Shown here: positions 22,901-37,900 of the stretch, one piece after another
How positions within the stretch are numbered: the first letter of the stretch is position 1
Layout of the letters: each line of letters begins with the position of its first letter
NCBI RefSeq assembly: GCF_021018805.1
Contig: NC_086251.1
Span: forward strand, 14,551,098 to 14,615,097
Direction: 5' to 3'
From: Prinia subflava
Taxonomy: Eukaryota > Chordata > Aves > Passeriformes > Cisticolidae
Length of the DNA: 64,000 bases
The notes under the pieces: generated by a model
The model's input: the letters and a program-made list of their open reading frames with translations, nothing else
Told to the model about the DNA's origin: nothing
Database searches by the model: none
Translations under genes and position numbers: made by a program

Positions 22901-25900
22901 ACAGAGACATCCAGAAAACTTTCTGAGAGAAAGGAAACCAATTCATACAAATACTCAGCTCTCGCTGTGGTGATTCAATGTGCTTTTTAATGTTGTTTGC
23001 ACACTAAAAATACTGGTACAGCTTGGCCTGGCATACTCTCTGAAATCCCTTGACTGGAAAATTAAATGTCCATTGATTCTACAGCTATTTGAAAGCAATT
23101 TTTTATGACCAGCTTCACAAATTCTTCCATTGTCCTTAGTTCTTTTGGTAGAAGTAGGGACAGAATTTGCAAACAAGCATTACTTCATTCTTGACCGAAA
23201 GCATTTATGAAACACTCAACAAATGCTATGCATTTATGTGGAGATTCACCCTAAATCCCACTGAGGCATGCAGCAGCACCAAACTCTGTGAGCTTAGTCG
23301 GTAGGAAGGCTTGAGGAAAATGTGGCTATCATTTCATAAAAGTCTAGGTTCAGTTGGGAAATGGGAGGTGGTATGTTAATCCCAGCACTTGGAAGTGTTA
23401 ATTCACAGCCACTGTTCTGCTAAATGGAGAAACTATCCTTCTTCATCAGGTTACAGTACTTGTACTTCTATTGTGTTTGAAACTTACTATGTGGTTAATG
23501 GTGAGTTCTGTGGCCAGAGTTAAGTTATGGATTTGTCTCCATACTTAATCCAGAGTAGACTAATGAAGAGATTTCCTAGAAATGACTTGGGTTTATTTAC
23601 TGTTACCACTACTTTTGGTGATGGTCCATGCCAACAGGTCTCTGATACGTTTTGCCTTTCTGCCATATATCTTCTTTTTGTCTTAAACCTTGTAGTTCTG
23701 CTATGCATTTTTTTTGTCCCTAAAAATTACCACTCAACCATGCATACAAAGCCTCTTACATCAGTTGCCAAAATGTATGGAAAAAATTCCCTTCCTCCAT
23801 TAGTTTTATGTAGCTTATATTGGTGTCAATAGAAGGGGTCACAGAAAAATTCGGTCACATGTACTTAACTTCTTATGAGAAAAAAAAAATGCATATTTTA
23901 CTGTCATAATAATTGTGCTTTTTAAAAGAAGAAACAAATTACATGACTGGATAAAGTGAGATGTAAAAGGGGTAACACTAGATGGCAACATACACGCCCT
24001 TTTGACTGAGTTGGATTTCTATTTTTAAGAGAATTATTTGTATTTTAAGAGAAGACATTAATGATTAATAATGACAGAGAGATAATTACTTGTCAGTGCA
24101 GATTCCCTAAATTGCAGGAAAAAAAATTTCTCAGTATCTTCATGCAAAATTTGACTGTCTTCAAGAAGATGTAAAAGAGGTACTATTTGTCTCTCAGTCA
24201 AGCAAAGAACAGGAAAACTTAAAAAATGCTTCAAAAAAACCACAAACTGGAAATTCTTTCTAAGTAGTTAGCATTTTCTTCCTAGTGTTTAATGTGAACA
24301 TTGTTTAAGAGCTGTTACTCTTTGTGGGCTCTGAATAAATCATTCTGAGCTCAGGTATACCAGTTTAGAGGAGATTCATATATAGTGATGGTTGTCCTCT
24401 GCAGGCATAATTCTACAGGAAATGTCACTGCCCTGCCCTGGCTGCCACTAGAAGAGCTGGGGTGGGCTATCATAGTGCAGGGACTGAAATCCAGATGAAA
24501 ATCTTACTGGTGTTGGAAGGGCCACTGAGCTAATCCAGCGTTGTGCAGGAAACCATTCTGCGTGGAGATGGGGAGGGCTGGAATGCATTTGAATTTGTGT
24601 TTCTATTGTGTGACTTGAGAGTCTTTCAATAAACAGTGTGTGTAGATGCTACAGTGAGTATAAGGCAGGCCTCTTAGTGATATCTCTCTCTGTGTTTCAA
24701 GAAGTATCAGAATAAAAGATCTTTGTTGTTTTTCAGAGGTCAAATTTAAGCTTCCGTCCCGTTCTACATGTGAATGGCGTTACGATGCCTGCACAAGCCC
24801 TTGTTTCAAGACATGCAGGGACCCTTTGGGAAAAAACTGTCAGACAGTACCAAAGTAAGTGTCTGTGTTTTTATGGAAAAGTGTGTAATTTAGGCAAGAC
24901 ACTCAAGCAGGATAATAGGAATGCGAGGGCCCAAATGTACACATAACATATCAGGACTGTGTTCTTGGGTAGGGAGGTAAGTGAAAGAGAAAAATAGAAT
25001 AAAGCCTGCTGCTGCAGCCACACAGACTTGACATTTCAGCCTTTGGTGTACTGTCAGGTTATGGAATGACTGCTATATTTGTAACTTTCATTTTGGGAGC
25101 ATTATAGAGTATTAATAAAGAGAGGTTATCACAACTTTGTTTCGAACAGTTGTGCCCCTGCTTTTCCATTATGTCATTGCAACAGCTATATTTGGCCTTG
25201 GTTTTTCCTGCAAGTGGAATATGTGCTAAATCTGGTAAAACTGACACTCAGATTTTGACATGTAAAAAAATTGGGTGTTTCTCATAGCAATAGTATTTAC
25301 TCTTGAATCTGTGACTGTTCATTTCAAAAGCTGAGTGTCACAGAGCTCATGCTTTCCCTTAGATCTGAGTGGGAATGGAAATCATGGCAATGACATTTTG
25401 GAGGAGTATACTGAGGTGAACCCGAATGTCTGCTATTCTTCATATATAGACTCTTTTCCTGAAATTGAATGCTTGTTCCAGAAGATACTATTCAACTAGT
25501 TAATACTAATTATTTTTCTTTTAGAGTGGAAGGATGCATCCCTGCCTGTCCTCTCAATATGTTGCTGGATGAAATCACTCAAAGATGCGTGTATTTTGAA
25601 GACTGTATGTCTCAAAACTTATATGTATCATATATTAGACTTAGCTTAATAATTAATTAGTTCTTTAGTCATAATTTCAAATATCAGTTGCCTACATTTG
25701 TGTAACCATGACCTTAGGTATGTGAACCATGAGCTCACTAAACATACCTATTAGTTAAAATTAATTCCTCCAAAATGAGACAAATTTTAAGCTAAGAAAG
25801 ATGTTCTTTCTTCATAAAACATTTCAGTAGCATTAGATGTCAAGCAAATGATTTAATGATTTTTTTTTTGTCTATGAATTTTAGAAGTTTAAAGGCAATT

Positions 25901-28900
25901 GAAAAGATCAGTTATACAAGTTAACCTAGAACTCTGCAGGCTCCATCACTGTAATTATTCATGAATTTCAGGCTGTTTTCTTGTCTGATTTCAGGCATTG
26001 AACCTGCAGATGACAGCCCACCTTTGCTTCCCAGCATTCACACCCCAGCAGTTCCACATGTAGCATCAGGCGCAAGTTTGGCAGTCAGTGAAGAGGTAAC
26101 TTCGTTTCTTGTACCTGAAGCAAAGGACATGGAAACAACACTTGCTACAGAATTGAAACTCACTGCAGCCTCAGGGAAACCAGAATTTTCAGCTATTACA
26201 TCCAATAAAACACTTCCAGCCGTAACTTTATCGCCAAATATTTCTTCACAGTCAACAGAAATGACATCTGGGAGAAGCACGACAGCAATGACTGGGACAA
26301 CAAAATTTAATGTAAGCTTGTCTGCTTCTGTTGACATTTCTCCTTTGTTTCCACCTACTGTCAGTTCAGAAACTTCCACAAAGGTACAGCTGATCAGCAG
26401 TGGCTCCACTAAACTGCTGAGAGCTACAGAACCTCAGACAGCAACTGCTACACATGCAGTGACCACAGGAACAGAATCAGAGAGCAAACCCATTGCTACT
26501 TCTGCTTTTACTGGGACACCACTTACACTTAGAACAACAGAAATGCCAGTCAAAACTAAAATAATGGAGTTATCAGAAATGGCCCCAAGAACAGCTCCCA
26601 CAAAAGAAGCCCAGGTAAAACCAGAAGGGCTTACAACATTTACACCCGGTTCATTTGAATCAATAACAGAGAAAACTACTGCATATGTCCCACAGTTGTC
26701 TACATCATCTCTGGATGTGCCTTCATACATACCACCATTAAACTTGACAGGAACTTCAGAAGGGACAAAAATGAGCGTAGAACAGTCTTTTACCACTTCA
26801 GCTAATGTTACAGTGACATCATTTTCACCTATACTCACTACTTCATCTTTGTTAAAGCCAATGTCTTCAGCAACAGCAGAAGCAGCAGCTGTTCTAACCA
26901 AACAGAGTGCGAAGACTACATTTTCACCAGCATCCATGCCACCTATCTCATTAGGAAAGACAACTACAGAACCTCCTCTTGGAATAGTTCAACATCTGAC
27001 CAGTACTCCAGAGGTTCTTTTCCCTACAACTCAAGGTCCAAAGATGACAACTCTACAAACCCAAGAGAAATCATCAGAAACAACTTTATCATTTACAACT
27101 CATAAAAAGGAAATCCCAAAAATAACATCTCATACAGAGCATACATCAAGTTCCTATTTCCCTACCTACTCACCACATCCTAGTTCTAGTACTGAAAAAT
27201 CCTTAATTCTTTCTACAAAGAGACCTGCAGTGTCTGCTTCTCCAGCTTCAGGTGAATTTAAAAAAACGTTTAAAACCGCTTCAACTACAGGATATCCCTT
27301 ATACATGGTTCTAAACACAACTGAATTCCTGACTACATTATACACTAAATTTCCTGTCATGGCTGAAACTATCAGTGTGACACCTTTGTCTGTTAAGGTA
27401 ACATCCAAAATACCATCCCCTCTTGAACTACCAACAAAATCAACTTTGTTTTCTGGAAAAACAGCTACTGAATACAAGTCAGCTCTGGTTTCAAGTACAG
27501 TGAAGACAAGTACTCCAGCATATTCAGGTAGTGTTACGACATCAGCAATGAAAAGAAAAGAAAGCAGCACAGCTCCTTTTGTAGCTACAGAAAGAGAGTC
27601 ACCTCAAAGAACATCCATCCCTGGATCTCCACTTGCTCTCTTTAGTGGGACTGAAACCACACAGTTGACTACACAGCCTGATAAATCACAAGCAGAAAGT
27701 ATTACTACCATTTCTGCTGGAAAGCCATCTGCTTTGTCCTTTTCACCATCAGCTTCTCTAATGTCTCTAAACATTTCGCTTCCTTCACTACCCTCAGATG
27801 GAAAAGAAGCATTGCTGACAACTCTCAGTCCCATGCATAAATCCCATGAAATAACATCTTCATATCCTACAACAACTGTACGAAAATCTATGTTAACAAC
27901 AGAAAAGACTTCTCCAGTCCCAACTTTCTCTGTTTTGTCTTCTATATTAGAACAATCAATTTCAATAACAACAGCACCAGATGAAAAATCACTAGTGAAT
28001 GTTACCGATTCCACGTTCTCCCCAACCTCTGAATTCAGCAGTCAGGTCATAACAACTGAAAAAATAACGACAGGCAAAGAAAAATCCTCTCTGTCCCCTT
28101 CTGTTGCACTTCCAGTAACAAAGTCTTCTTACACTTTCTCCACCTCTCAGTATCTGGGAGATAAATTAGTTTCTTCACCTTCTTTAACACAACTGCTACC
28201 AGAGGTAACAACCACACCGAAATATTCAGTGGAAACTAAGATGGTTTCTACAGGAATAAAACCTGCAGTCCAAAGTATAACTAAAGCAGTGACACTTCCA
28301 GGAGCTGCAGCTCAGCCATCGCTGCCTCCATCTTCAGCAGGCCCCTTCTCCTTGCAGACATCTTCAGGAGCTAAAATTTCAGTACAGACCAGAAGGACCA
28401 CCATTATACCACCTTCTTCCACTCAGAAGACTGCAGAATTTGGTCATCAGACCTCTGAATATTCATTGACAAGCCAAGTTCACCAGTATCCTGCAGAATC
28501 TCTAACGAAATCCCCTGGTCAGCCACAACCTGTCTTTAGCACAACTGAAGCCACAGTAGAACTGACTTCCTTATACCCCTTAAAGACCTCACTATCTGAA
28601 GGCACCTATTCAAGTATGTTACCTACCCCGGTGGGTCCTACCAAAGTTATTTTACCAACTCAAAAATATTTGCATTTAACTGATTCAGTCACGCATCCAC
28701 TTGAATTAAGAACTTCGGTTTTACAGCCTACAGGCGCAGCTAGAACAACAGATGACTTCATTTTTGGCACCAAATTTCCCCCTTTCTCACCAGAAGTGCT
28801 TGCCACTTCCTCTACTTTAACAACGGTTAAAAAAGAACAGATTCCTTCATTTTCCACACAAAAGGCAGCTACAGATCTAAAATTCACGTATCAGGCCGCG

Positions 28901-31900
28901 GTTACTAAATCTCTTGATTCAAGACAAACACATGAAGTATCACCTTCACCAGATTCCGAGTCAACCTCTTCAATGGTTTTGCTATCAGAAACAACAGAAA
29001 TTCCTGTACCCTTGGGATCCACATCAAGGAGAAGGGGTACAGAGGAAACTGTGATGTTGCCTAAGCAGGTCACGCCTTCAGCCACCGCCTACAGTTCCAT
29101 GATCTCACCAAGGACAGCCTTGTCGACTGAGGCCCATTCATCTGATGCAGCTTCAGCCTCTCTAACGATAAGCAGCGCTGGGCAAAACCTCAGTATTGCA
29201 TCAGCAGCTTCAGACAAAGCAGCAGCAGTCACAGAGCCCGTCTCCAGCTCTCTTTCTGCTATTTCAGAAGCAGAAGGAGCCATGCCCCTTGACACAGTAA
29301 AGTCTGAAGAGTCAGAATTAACAACAGGATCCCAGTCTGTTCTTACTCAGGGTGTTACTGTTGCACCTCAGACATTTTACCCTCTGTATTTCACAAACAC
29401 AACTTCAGTTCTGTCCACTGTGCATTTGCCTCCTGAATCAAAACTGTTTTCTTCTACAGCTCCATCATCAGTCAGTACTACTCAAACTTCAAAATTTGAA
29501 ATAACATCTGAAATGCAAATGCCTTCCAATGTGAGTTCACTGCTAATGATATCTGATCATCCAAATGAGACCACAGCTCCACCAGTTTCCTCATTTCATT
29601 CTCTATCCACCAAATCACTTCATGGCTTGACTACATTTTCTGATGGACTGGCAATAGCTGAAGCTGTGGCAGGAGCTGCAGCATCACCTTTTATGTTGCC
29701 TCAAGAAACAGCAACTCTTCAAACTTGTACAGTGAGTAGATATAAATAATTACCTGCCACATATTCCTGCTTTGGCATATGCCTTAGTTACTCTTATGCA
29801 CTGATTAAAAAATGAAATTGAGAGCCATGCCTTGATCTTTAGGATTTTAAGTATCTGTATCAAACAAGGGAGCCTGATTATGTTACCCATTGTATCTGAA
29901 GTCTTTGATAACTTCATTATGCATAACATTTTTTTCTAAATGTTATACTACACTGGGTTTCAGGCCTCAGTTTTGAGTGTGACTGTTATAAGAATGTTTT
30001 CTTTGGCAAAATATGGTGTTTCATATTGTCTGGTGTTAGTGTTTTGTCATATTGCCCTCCTTAAAGCACATCTTTACAGACACCCCTGTTATCATTCCTG
30101 CTTGTTTCCTTCCATATTTTCCCTTCTCAACTTTCTTCATTGTGAAGTTAAAAATTCAGTAGTGCTGTTCTCATCTTTATGATAGGACAGCAGTGTTAAT
30201 CTGTCCACAGAATGGTCAGGTTTTCAAAGGTGTTCTTTTCTTTTAGCTTCCATCACCATCATGGGGATCAGTAAGTATTCTGTGCCTGAAGAATGTGAGC
30301 CCCTTTTTCAACAAAAACTATACAATATTATGATTCTGACTTGGTATTAATTGTAACCTTTATCTTGTATTGAATCTGCCTTAGCCGATCACAGAGAGTG
30401 AGTGCATAAAGCACATTTGTTTGGATGGACAACTGATCCAGGTTAATAAGTCACAGAACTGCCCATACAGTGCTACTCAGCCCAGCTGTGGAGTTTTAGG
30501 ATTTGCTACTCAAACAAATGGTGACAAATGCTGCCCAAAGTGGGAATGTGCATGTAAGTTTTAATTCTGCAGTACTTTTGAAGCGTGTTCAGGTAACAAT
30601 TTAATGCATGTGTAAAAAGGGTACGAACTGACGTTTCTATACCATAGCACAGAAGTAGAAGATGCACATTTTTTGTGTTACTCATTGTCTAAGGAAATTT
30701 ATAGTAGTAATTTTACATCCAGGGAAATAAAAATAATCCTTTAAAATACTCAGCATTTAGGTATCTGCAGTGAATGTGTTTCAGTCTGACTTAGACACAT
30801 CTTGTCATCTCTCGAATCTAGGGACACCTAATCAATACAGATTTTTTTGGTTCATTTTTTAACTACTTCAGGATGTTAGACTGTTAACTACTTCTGTTAG
30901 CAGTTTGGGGACTCTGTACTGTAGTCACTCCCATCAGTTACCTAGAATTGGGAAGAAAGTACCCAAACCTTAAAGAAAATTTGATTTCATCATACCAAAT
31001 AAAGTATGCAGAGATAAGGAATTGTAACTTCTGCTTAGGCTTTAGAGTTTGAAATAACTTGGAGTAGAACTCCAAGCCCACTGAAACACAAAAGCTTTAG
31101 TAATAAGACTGAGGAAAAATGAAAGTTTTCACCTTATAAATAAGACTATTGGGAAACTGTGTATCTGGTATGATCTGCTGTCCCTCAGGATTTTTCTTAG
31201 TTTGAGGTTTGAAAAATTGCACATCTTTGTTGGCAAGAACCATAAGGAAATAGGTGATTGCAGAGGTCTGCAGGTTGTTCCTCTGAAAATGTGCAGGGTT
31301 TGATTCTGCTGTCCATTTACAAAGATGCACCGGTATCAAATATGTGAAAATATGTGCTGCATATATGAGTCTCTTAGTAAGGTAGTTCATTTATCTTCAT
31401 ATTTAGTAAAATTTACCAGAATTCTAAAATAAATTAGAAAATACATTTACTTTTTTATTTCCTTAGGTCGTTGCACCATTTTCTCTGATCTGAGCATTGT
31501 TACCTATGATGGAAGTCATTTGGCTTTATTCAAAGAAGCATCCTACATTGTTAGTCAAACTCCAGATGAAACTATAACCATCCATGTCCTTGACTGTAGA
31601 ATGGTAACTAACATTTATCAGCTAACAAAAGGTGTTTGGTACTGCTAATAAGATGTATCTGAAAGGCAAGAGCATAATACTACTTTATATTGTGGTTATA
31701 AGTCACTTCTGTGCAATATCTATGAATTGTGCTTGCGTTTCACAATCCTTATGAATTGTGTAACTCTCTAATACCTGACTGTGTATGCATAGTTCCTTGT
31801 GAAGCAGCTGGAAGATGAGAGGTAGGTCCATGCTATCCTGTGGTGTGTGTAATATGGACAAGGTGGTGAGAGATAAGTGGATTTACATCATAAGGCACTT

Positions 31901-34900
31901 CTGTGAGTGCTGTCTTACTACAAATACCAAGACAGTTGTACCAGTATACCTCTAGTCTCTTTCAATGCAGGATTTTTATCTATGTTCATATGGGCACACT
32001 TCACTCCTTATAGCTCAGGAAGTATACGTTTATTCCTGATCTGTTACTTCTGTGCTGTACATATCACACAGACTCATCATTCCCTGTCTCATTCTTGCTG
32101 ACCTTCAGATACGTAGTTCTATTTTTTTGTCCAAACAGCTAGTCCACCGTATTTTTTCCCGGAAAATCTGTATTTCTGTTCTAATTCCAAGATTGTATGA
32201 TATAGCACAGTTGCTGAAAACAATGAGGTCATATTATTTTGATTGTTTACCCAGATAAACTCGGTAGTCTTGACTTGAATCTGCAATCAAGAATGGGTTT
32301 TCATCTCTTAGTAGGACAATCCTCAAAAATCCTTAATGTCCCAGTACCTAAAACCAGTAAGCAACCAGTGTATTCTGATTTTGCAGATCATGGCTATGGG
32401 TGATGTATTTTTGCTTTCTCCACAGAGTAATTCAAATGCAACTTCTTTGTGCCTGGCAGTGTTGAACCTAACTTATGTATCAAATCAAATTATTATCAAC
32501 CGTTTAAGCAGAAAAGTAAGTTTTCTGAGGGGTTTTATTTTCTTGTAGGTAACACCTTATTTCTGCAGTTAGAGGAATAGAGTAGAACACCATAGGTTAT
32601 ATGATTCACTGTTCCAATTTTGTAATTAAGTTAATTTCTCCTGGTAAATTCAAAGAGCCAAACTGTGATCCAAGGGCAGTTAATGAGGTAGTCTCAGGAC
32701 AAGGCACATAAATTGTTAGTACCTTTGGTACTTGTATTATCTTTCCTGGAGGAAAGCCTGACTGCTTCTGAAATTACTTATGACTTAGATTCCTAAGCTG
32801 TTAAAAGTCTGGCCTTAGTTCTCCTACCTGACAATTAACTTCTTTTCTGTGTGTCTTTTAGATAACAGTAAATTCAAGATCTGCTTGGCCTACAGTTAGA
32901 AAATATGGATACAAAGTTGAAGATTCAGGCTTTAAGTATGCAGTTGAGACCCCAACAAAAATCAGAATTCAGTGGTTTCACAACACAGGTCTGATGATTA
33001 TTGAGTTGAATAGTACCAGGGAACCAGGAGCTTTGGGACTATGTGGTAAGTATAGAGGAGTGCAAAAAATAAAGATTTTTCAGATGCTTTGCTAGGGAGA
33101 GATATTTTCCTAATTATATAACTGTTTATTGTAGGGTCTGTCCCAAAAATGTATCGCACATCACTGCAAAATTTTAAGATACTGTTAAAATTAATCTATT
33201 ACTAACTTTGTTTCTTGTTGGAATTATATTTGGTATTTATTCCTCTCATTGCTCTTTGCCCACTGTGTTGCTTCTGTCTGTAAGCTCTTTGAACCACAGG
33301 CATGATTGCAGTTACCAAACCCAAATAAGAAAGACAGGTCTAAGCCCATAATTTCAAATACAGTAATTTACAGATTTAGTGTTTGATATCCAACTGATAG
33401 GAAGTGGTACGTGCTATTTTCAGTTTCTGAAGGTCAGAATTCCCAGGAAATATAAACTTTAGAAACTAATCTGAGTTTAACTGTTGGAGAAAATACTTTA
33501 GAGGGAATTTCTTAATATTGGGTCTGTTCAATAGTTACCACTGCTTTCTCTTTTTCTGAAAAGTACAGCCTTAAATAAGCTGCTGGTGGTACAGCGATTG
33601 CAAGCGTGTGTTTGCTGATGGAAATCCCCACTGTGGTAGCTGCATCTGTAAATTTATGCTGTAAATTGGAGCTGGAAATCAGGATTAAGGAGATCATATA
33701 ATTAAAGTGGATATCTTTCCAGTTTCAGAAAGGGCAAATGCCTGTAGCTCAGTATCAAATATCAGGAATAGCTCAGTCCAGTTTCCAGTCCTGCTGACAG
33801 AAATGTGCTTCTCACAAAGAGAGTTTGAATTTACACCATTTTGAAATTTGATAGTTATCTCTTATTTGCCCTAACTTCTGTTTTCAGTGTTGTTCTCACT
33901 CTGTTTGGCTAATTGTTATTGTAATTAGATCAAACAGGAGCAAGACAATAAAGACAGTGGATATTTATAATAAGCCTGATTCAACTTACCCAGAGAATCT
34001 CTTTTGCCTTTACCTGTTTGATTACTGTGGTAAGGAGGATTGGGAACATTACATTCCTGGTTTACAAGGCATTTTGACTAGATGACAACACACTTCTGTG
34101 GGTGGTGTTGCACGTACAACTTCTTCAGGGAATGTGCTGTGTATTTCTGGTGCTCACCTCTGGCTGGGAGGTTCTCTGCATAAGTCTGCCTGCACTGCAC
34201 AGTGCTGCCTGGTGCCACTTACAGAGCCTGCCTCAAATCAGCTCGTTGTACTGCGTCTTTTCAGGGTGAATTAGTCCAGCCTAAACTCCTTTCTGTGCTT
34301 CCTGTGTTAGTGCAAACAAAACAAGCATATTTTCTTTCTCAGATAGCTTTTAGCTGAACTGCAGTATTGGAAGGTCTTGATTTCTCAGCTTCATGGAAAT
34401 GCTAAAACTGAAAAGACCATTACAGATTTGTAGCATGAGCATCCTTTGGAAGGATTCAGAAACAACAGCGTCTTTTACAGTGCAAGGATTGGGCAAATGT
34501 GGCAGCTGGCAAAGAGCTGGGATGGGAGACGAGGGATGTGGGAGGGGAACATGGACATCTCTATAGCAAAACTGGTGAAAAAGATTTAAAGCATGTCAGT
34601 TCTGGTTGCAACCATATCCTGCCAAGAAGAATGTGAAGCTTTAGTTTAGCTGTTTTAAATCTCCTTGTCAGTGTGTAAGAGAAGTGAGAAAAGATGTCCC
34701 TGACATGACAGCAGTCCTTTGAAGTCTTTCAGAACCATCGCGTACTTCCTATCTATGTGGCAAACACAGATACGAAAGGTTCACTCAGAAACAGTTTGGA
34801 AAGCTATTTTACTCTCTGAATGCCTGCTGCTGTAACACTGATTGGCATCAGGAATTGCTAAAAATGGTAAAACAGACCAGTTCTTTAGAAAGGGATGGAA

Positions 34901-37900
34901 TCCCCAAATAGTTTTTTGAACAGATTAGGATTGTGCTTGTGGAGACGATAGAAGGAAACATTCTAGAAGTCTGATACAAAAGTCTCAGAAACTGATTAGG
35001 GAGAAAGAATGGGGGATTGATCCATCATTCTCTTTTTTTCTACCTGCTGATTTTCAAAGGCTGTTCTGAGGACACTGCTGTGATATTTGAATGTTCTTTG
35101 CTGACCACAGTCACTGTCCATATTACGTTGCTCCTTTTGCTCCAAAATGTTTCAAAATTGCTGACTATCTTAGTTAAAACAGAAAGAAAAATGTGATACT
35201 GGTATCAGATAAGCATTTTATGGTTGTTCCTTTTTCTGATAACACTTACAGTTTTAATCTTTTATACACGGAGGTGCTTTGCAACCTTTTTTAAAATGCA
35301 TTTTTGTTTAGCATTTGTACAGCTGAGGAGCAAACTTCCAGTTTCATAGCTGGGCTCTCTGAGCAGCTCTTTGATGTGCAGTAGATTTCCATTCAGAGAT
35401 GCATCTTTACTTTTGCTTTCCTTCATTTTTCTGAATTTTGTGTATTTTGATCCCAACAGAGACTTTTTATGTCTGTTGTAGATTGTGATACTGTCATGTT
35501 GTATAAGATTTTGAAAATATGTTCACTTTCTTGAATATGCCACTTCAAACATATTTCACATGTGTTAACCTGCTTGTTTTTTGGTTTTTTTTTTTCTTTC
35601 CTTCTGGTAATTCATAGGGTTTTGTGATAGAAGCTTGGAAAATGACTTGATGCTGCCCAACAGGACAGTTTTAAGCCAAAGCAGTTCACCCTCGACTTTT
35701 ATAGACAGCTGGCAAGTGCCAGACTCGTTAAAGTATGTTGGAGAAGACAGGCATCAGGAAAGTAATTGCTCAGTCATGGACTGCTCAGAGTGCTTAAGAA
35801 TGGTGTTGAACCAGACCTTCAGCAGCTGTCACCCTTATGTATGTTAACTATTTCAAAGCTTACATTTTGGGAGAGCTGCAGTTCAGATATAGTTTTGTAC
35901 ACTTGGTAATTTCACTGATGTGAGGCTACATGTAACTATATCTGTTGAATGAGATGTATATTTTTGTGTGTGCTTACAGTTGCAAGGTAAAAGTAATTGA
36001 AGAGTATGGCAGCTTGATAGGAGAGTTGCAGTAAGCAGCTTTCAGAATTTCACCTGCTAGTTTTGAAATACCACAAAATTCATAAAGTCACGGATAATTC
36101 AACTCCATCAATAAGATGTAGAAAAATGTGAAAGAAAATAGTTTTAGGATTTAATTAATCCTTACACTTTCAGTAATTTAACAAGTCCCATACTGCAGTA
36201 GGTAATCTGAGAACCTGCATTCTCAAAGGCTCTAGAGACAGTGTTCCAGCTTGGAGATGTGAGCCTGCAGAAGAGACCCTGAAAGCAAGCCTAAAGCAAA
36301 TAACAAACTCTTGGTGTGCAAATAAATTATTTGTGGTCATATGAGTACATTTACCATTTGGCCTTTCATTTATTTTGATTTTGATAGAGGCCAAAATAGA
36401 TAAAAAGCATAGAGGTAAGAAGGAACAAATTAATTGTGCCTTCTACTTGAAAAATTGTATTACGTCTTACCTTGGCACTTATAAGAGATGAAACTAAGGA
36501 GTATAATCATGTCAGTGTTCAGGAAGTCTTACTTTTAAATACTTGTGGATTATCTTTGTACACTAATGAAGGCTTACCATGAACCAAGAACTCTTGGCTT
36601 CTTTGCAGTAGATATTTTTAGAAGTCAGTCTTTCCTACTTACCATAGCCTCTCTCTTTTTTTCTTTTGTTAAGATTCCACCTGAGCAGTTCTGTGATATA
36701 TGGGCTCGAGACACTGAGTACATTCGAAATCCATGCATTTCACTCGCTGCCTATGTGGCAATGTGCAACAAATTCAATATTTGCATAGAGTGGAGGAGCT
36801 CTGATTACTGCCGTAAGTATTCTGCATGTATGCCCACCTCTAGTGTTCACAGAGACAAAATTTGCCTACTTTAAGAGTTATAAGTTGAAAATACCAATGC
36901 TTCTTGAGTTTTCATGTACCTTGGTGCTGCTGCAAAAATCGGCGCCTTTGGAGAAGGGATTAGAGAAATGAAACACCTCTGAGATTAGATGGAGTGTTAG
37001 GGATGAAACCTGAGACCTCAGTGCAGCACTGCAGCAGAATTCTCCCATTGCAACACTAAAATGTAAGGCCAAATGGGATCTGTAGCTGGATCACAGCATT
37101 TCCTTATGTGTTGTCCATGATCACCTAGGAAAAGCCCCCTTCAGTGATAACATGAGAAGGTCTGTGGTTTTGAGCCATTTTTTTAAATTCTTCAGTTTGT
37201 ATGGATTTTATTAACAAGTAACTGTTAAAAGGAGCTCTTACAAAATATAGTTGTAAATATGTATTCTATCCATCATGAAGGGACACATCACACTTATTTT
37301 TCTACCACAGTGATGCATTTTCTTTGGCCACTGTGAGTTATTCTGAACGCTCTATGATTGATCTGTCTAGTATTTGAAAATGTTTTTGAAGTTTGAATTA
37401 TTTTGTGTCAACACTGTTGCATAGTTTGATGTCTCTTCTGCCAAAATGGAAACTGAAGCTTGATGAGAATGTTATTACAAGAAGAAAAGTAGACGGGCTT
37501 GCAGATTCATTATATTTGAATTTGTTATGTAGGTAACTGGTCTGTGTTGGTGTTTCAGAATCGTAGATCCTACCCAATCGGTGAGCACAGAAAGTTGACA
37601 AGAAGACAATAGTGTGTTCTCTTAGGTGTTGCCTCATGAGATACCACTTTAACAATGTCTGATTGATTTGCTTCCCAGCCTTCCCCTGCTCTGAAAACTT
37701 CTCCTACCAGCCTTGCATAGCTGCCTGTGAGGCTCCAGAGAGCTGTCAGAGTGATGAGGTTGCTCCTCTGGACTCCGACTCCTGCTCAGTGCTGACAGAG
37801 GGCTGCGTCTGTGCTGGAGGCACCATCCTTCACCGGACCCATACTGCTGTCTGTATTCCTGAAGAAAAATGTGGTATATTTGGATGTGATTTTCTTCTTT

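Larger units (their letters stand above)
29732..32861. other. Introns 13-17
   Basis: The introns are 29732-30246, 30271-30384, 30554-31466, 31604-32425 and 32516-32861, all GT-AG. No repeat, RNA gene or further exon was recognised. Confidence 0.7.

Noticed and set aside
25971..25994. Alternative exon 13 acceptor 24 bp upstream
   Set aside because: With the phase carried from exon 12 it meets an in-frame TGA five codons later.
26038..29295. Series of antisense open frames of 64-167 codons opposite the mucin exon
   Set aside because: They are shadows of the biased Ser/Thr/Pro codon use on the sense strand, which depletes stop codons in one reverse frame. They are broken by stops, have no splice signals and encode no recognisable domain.
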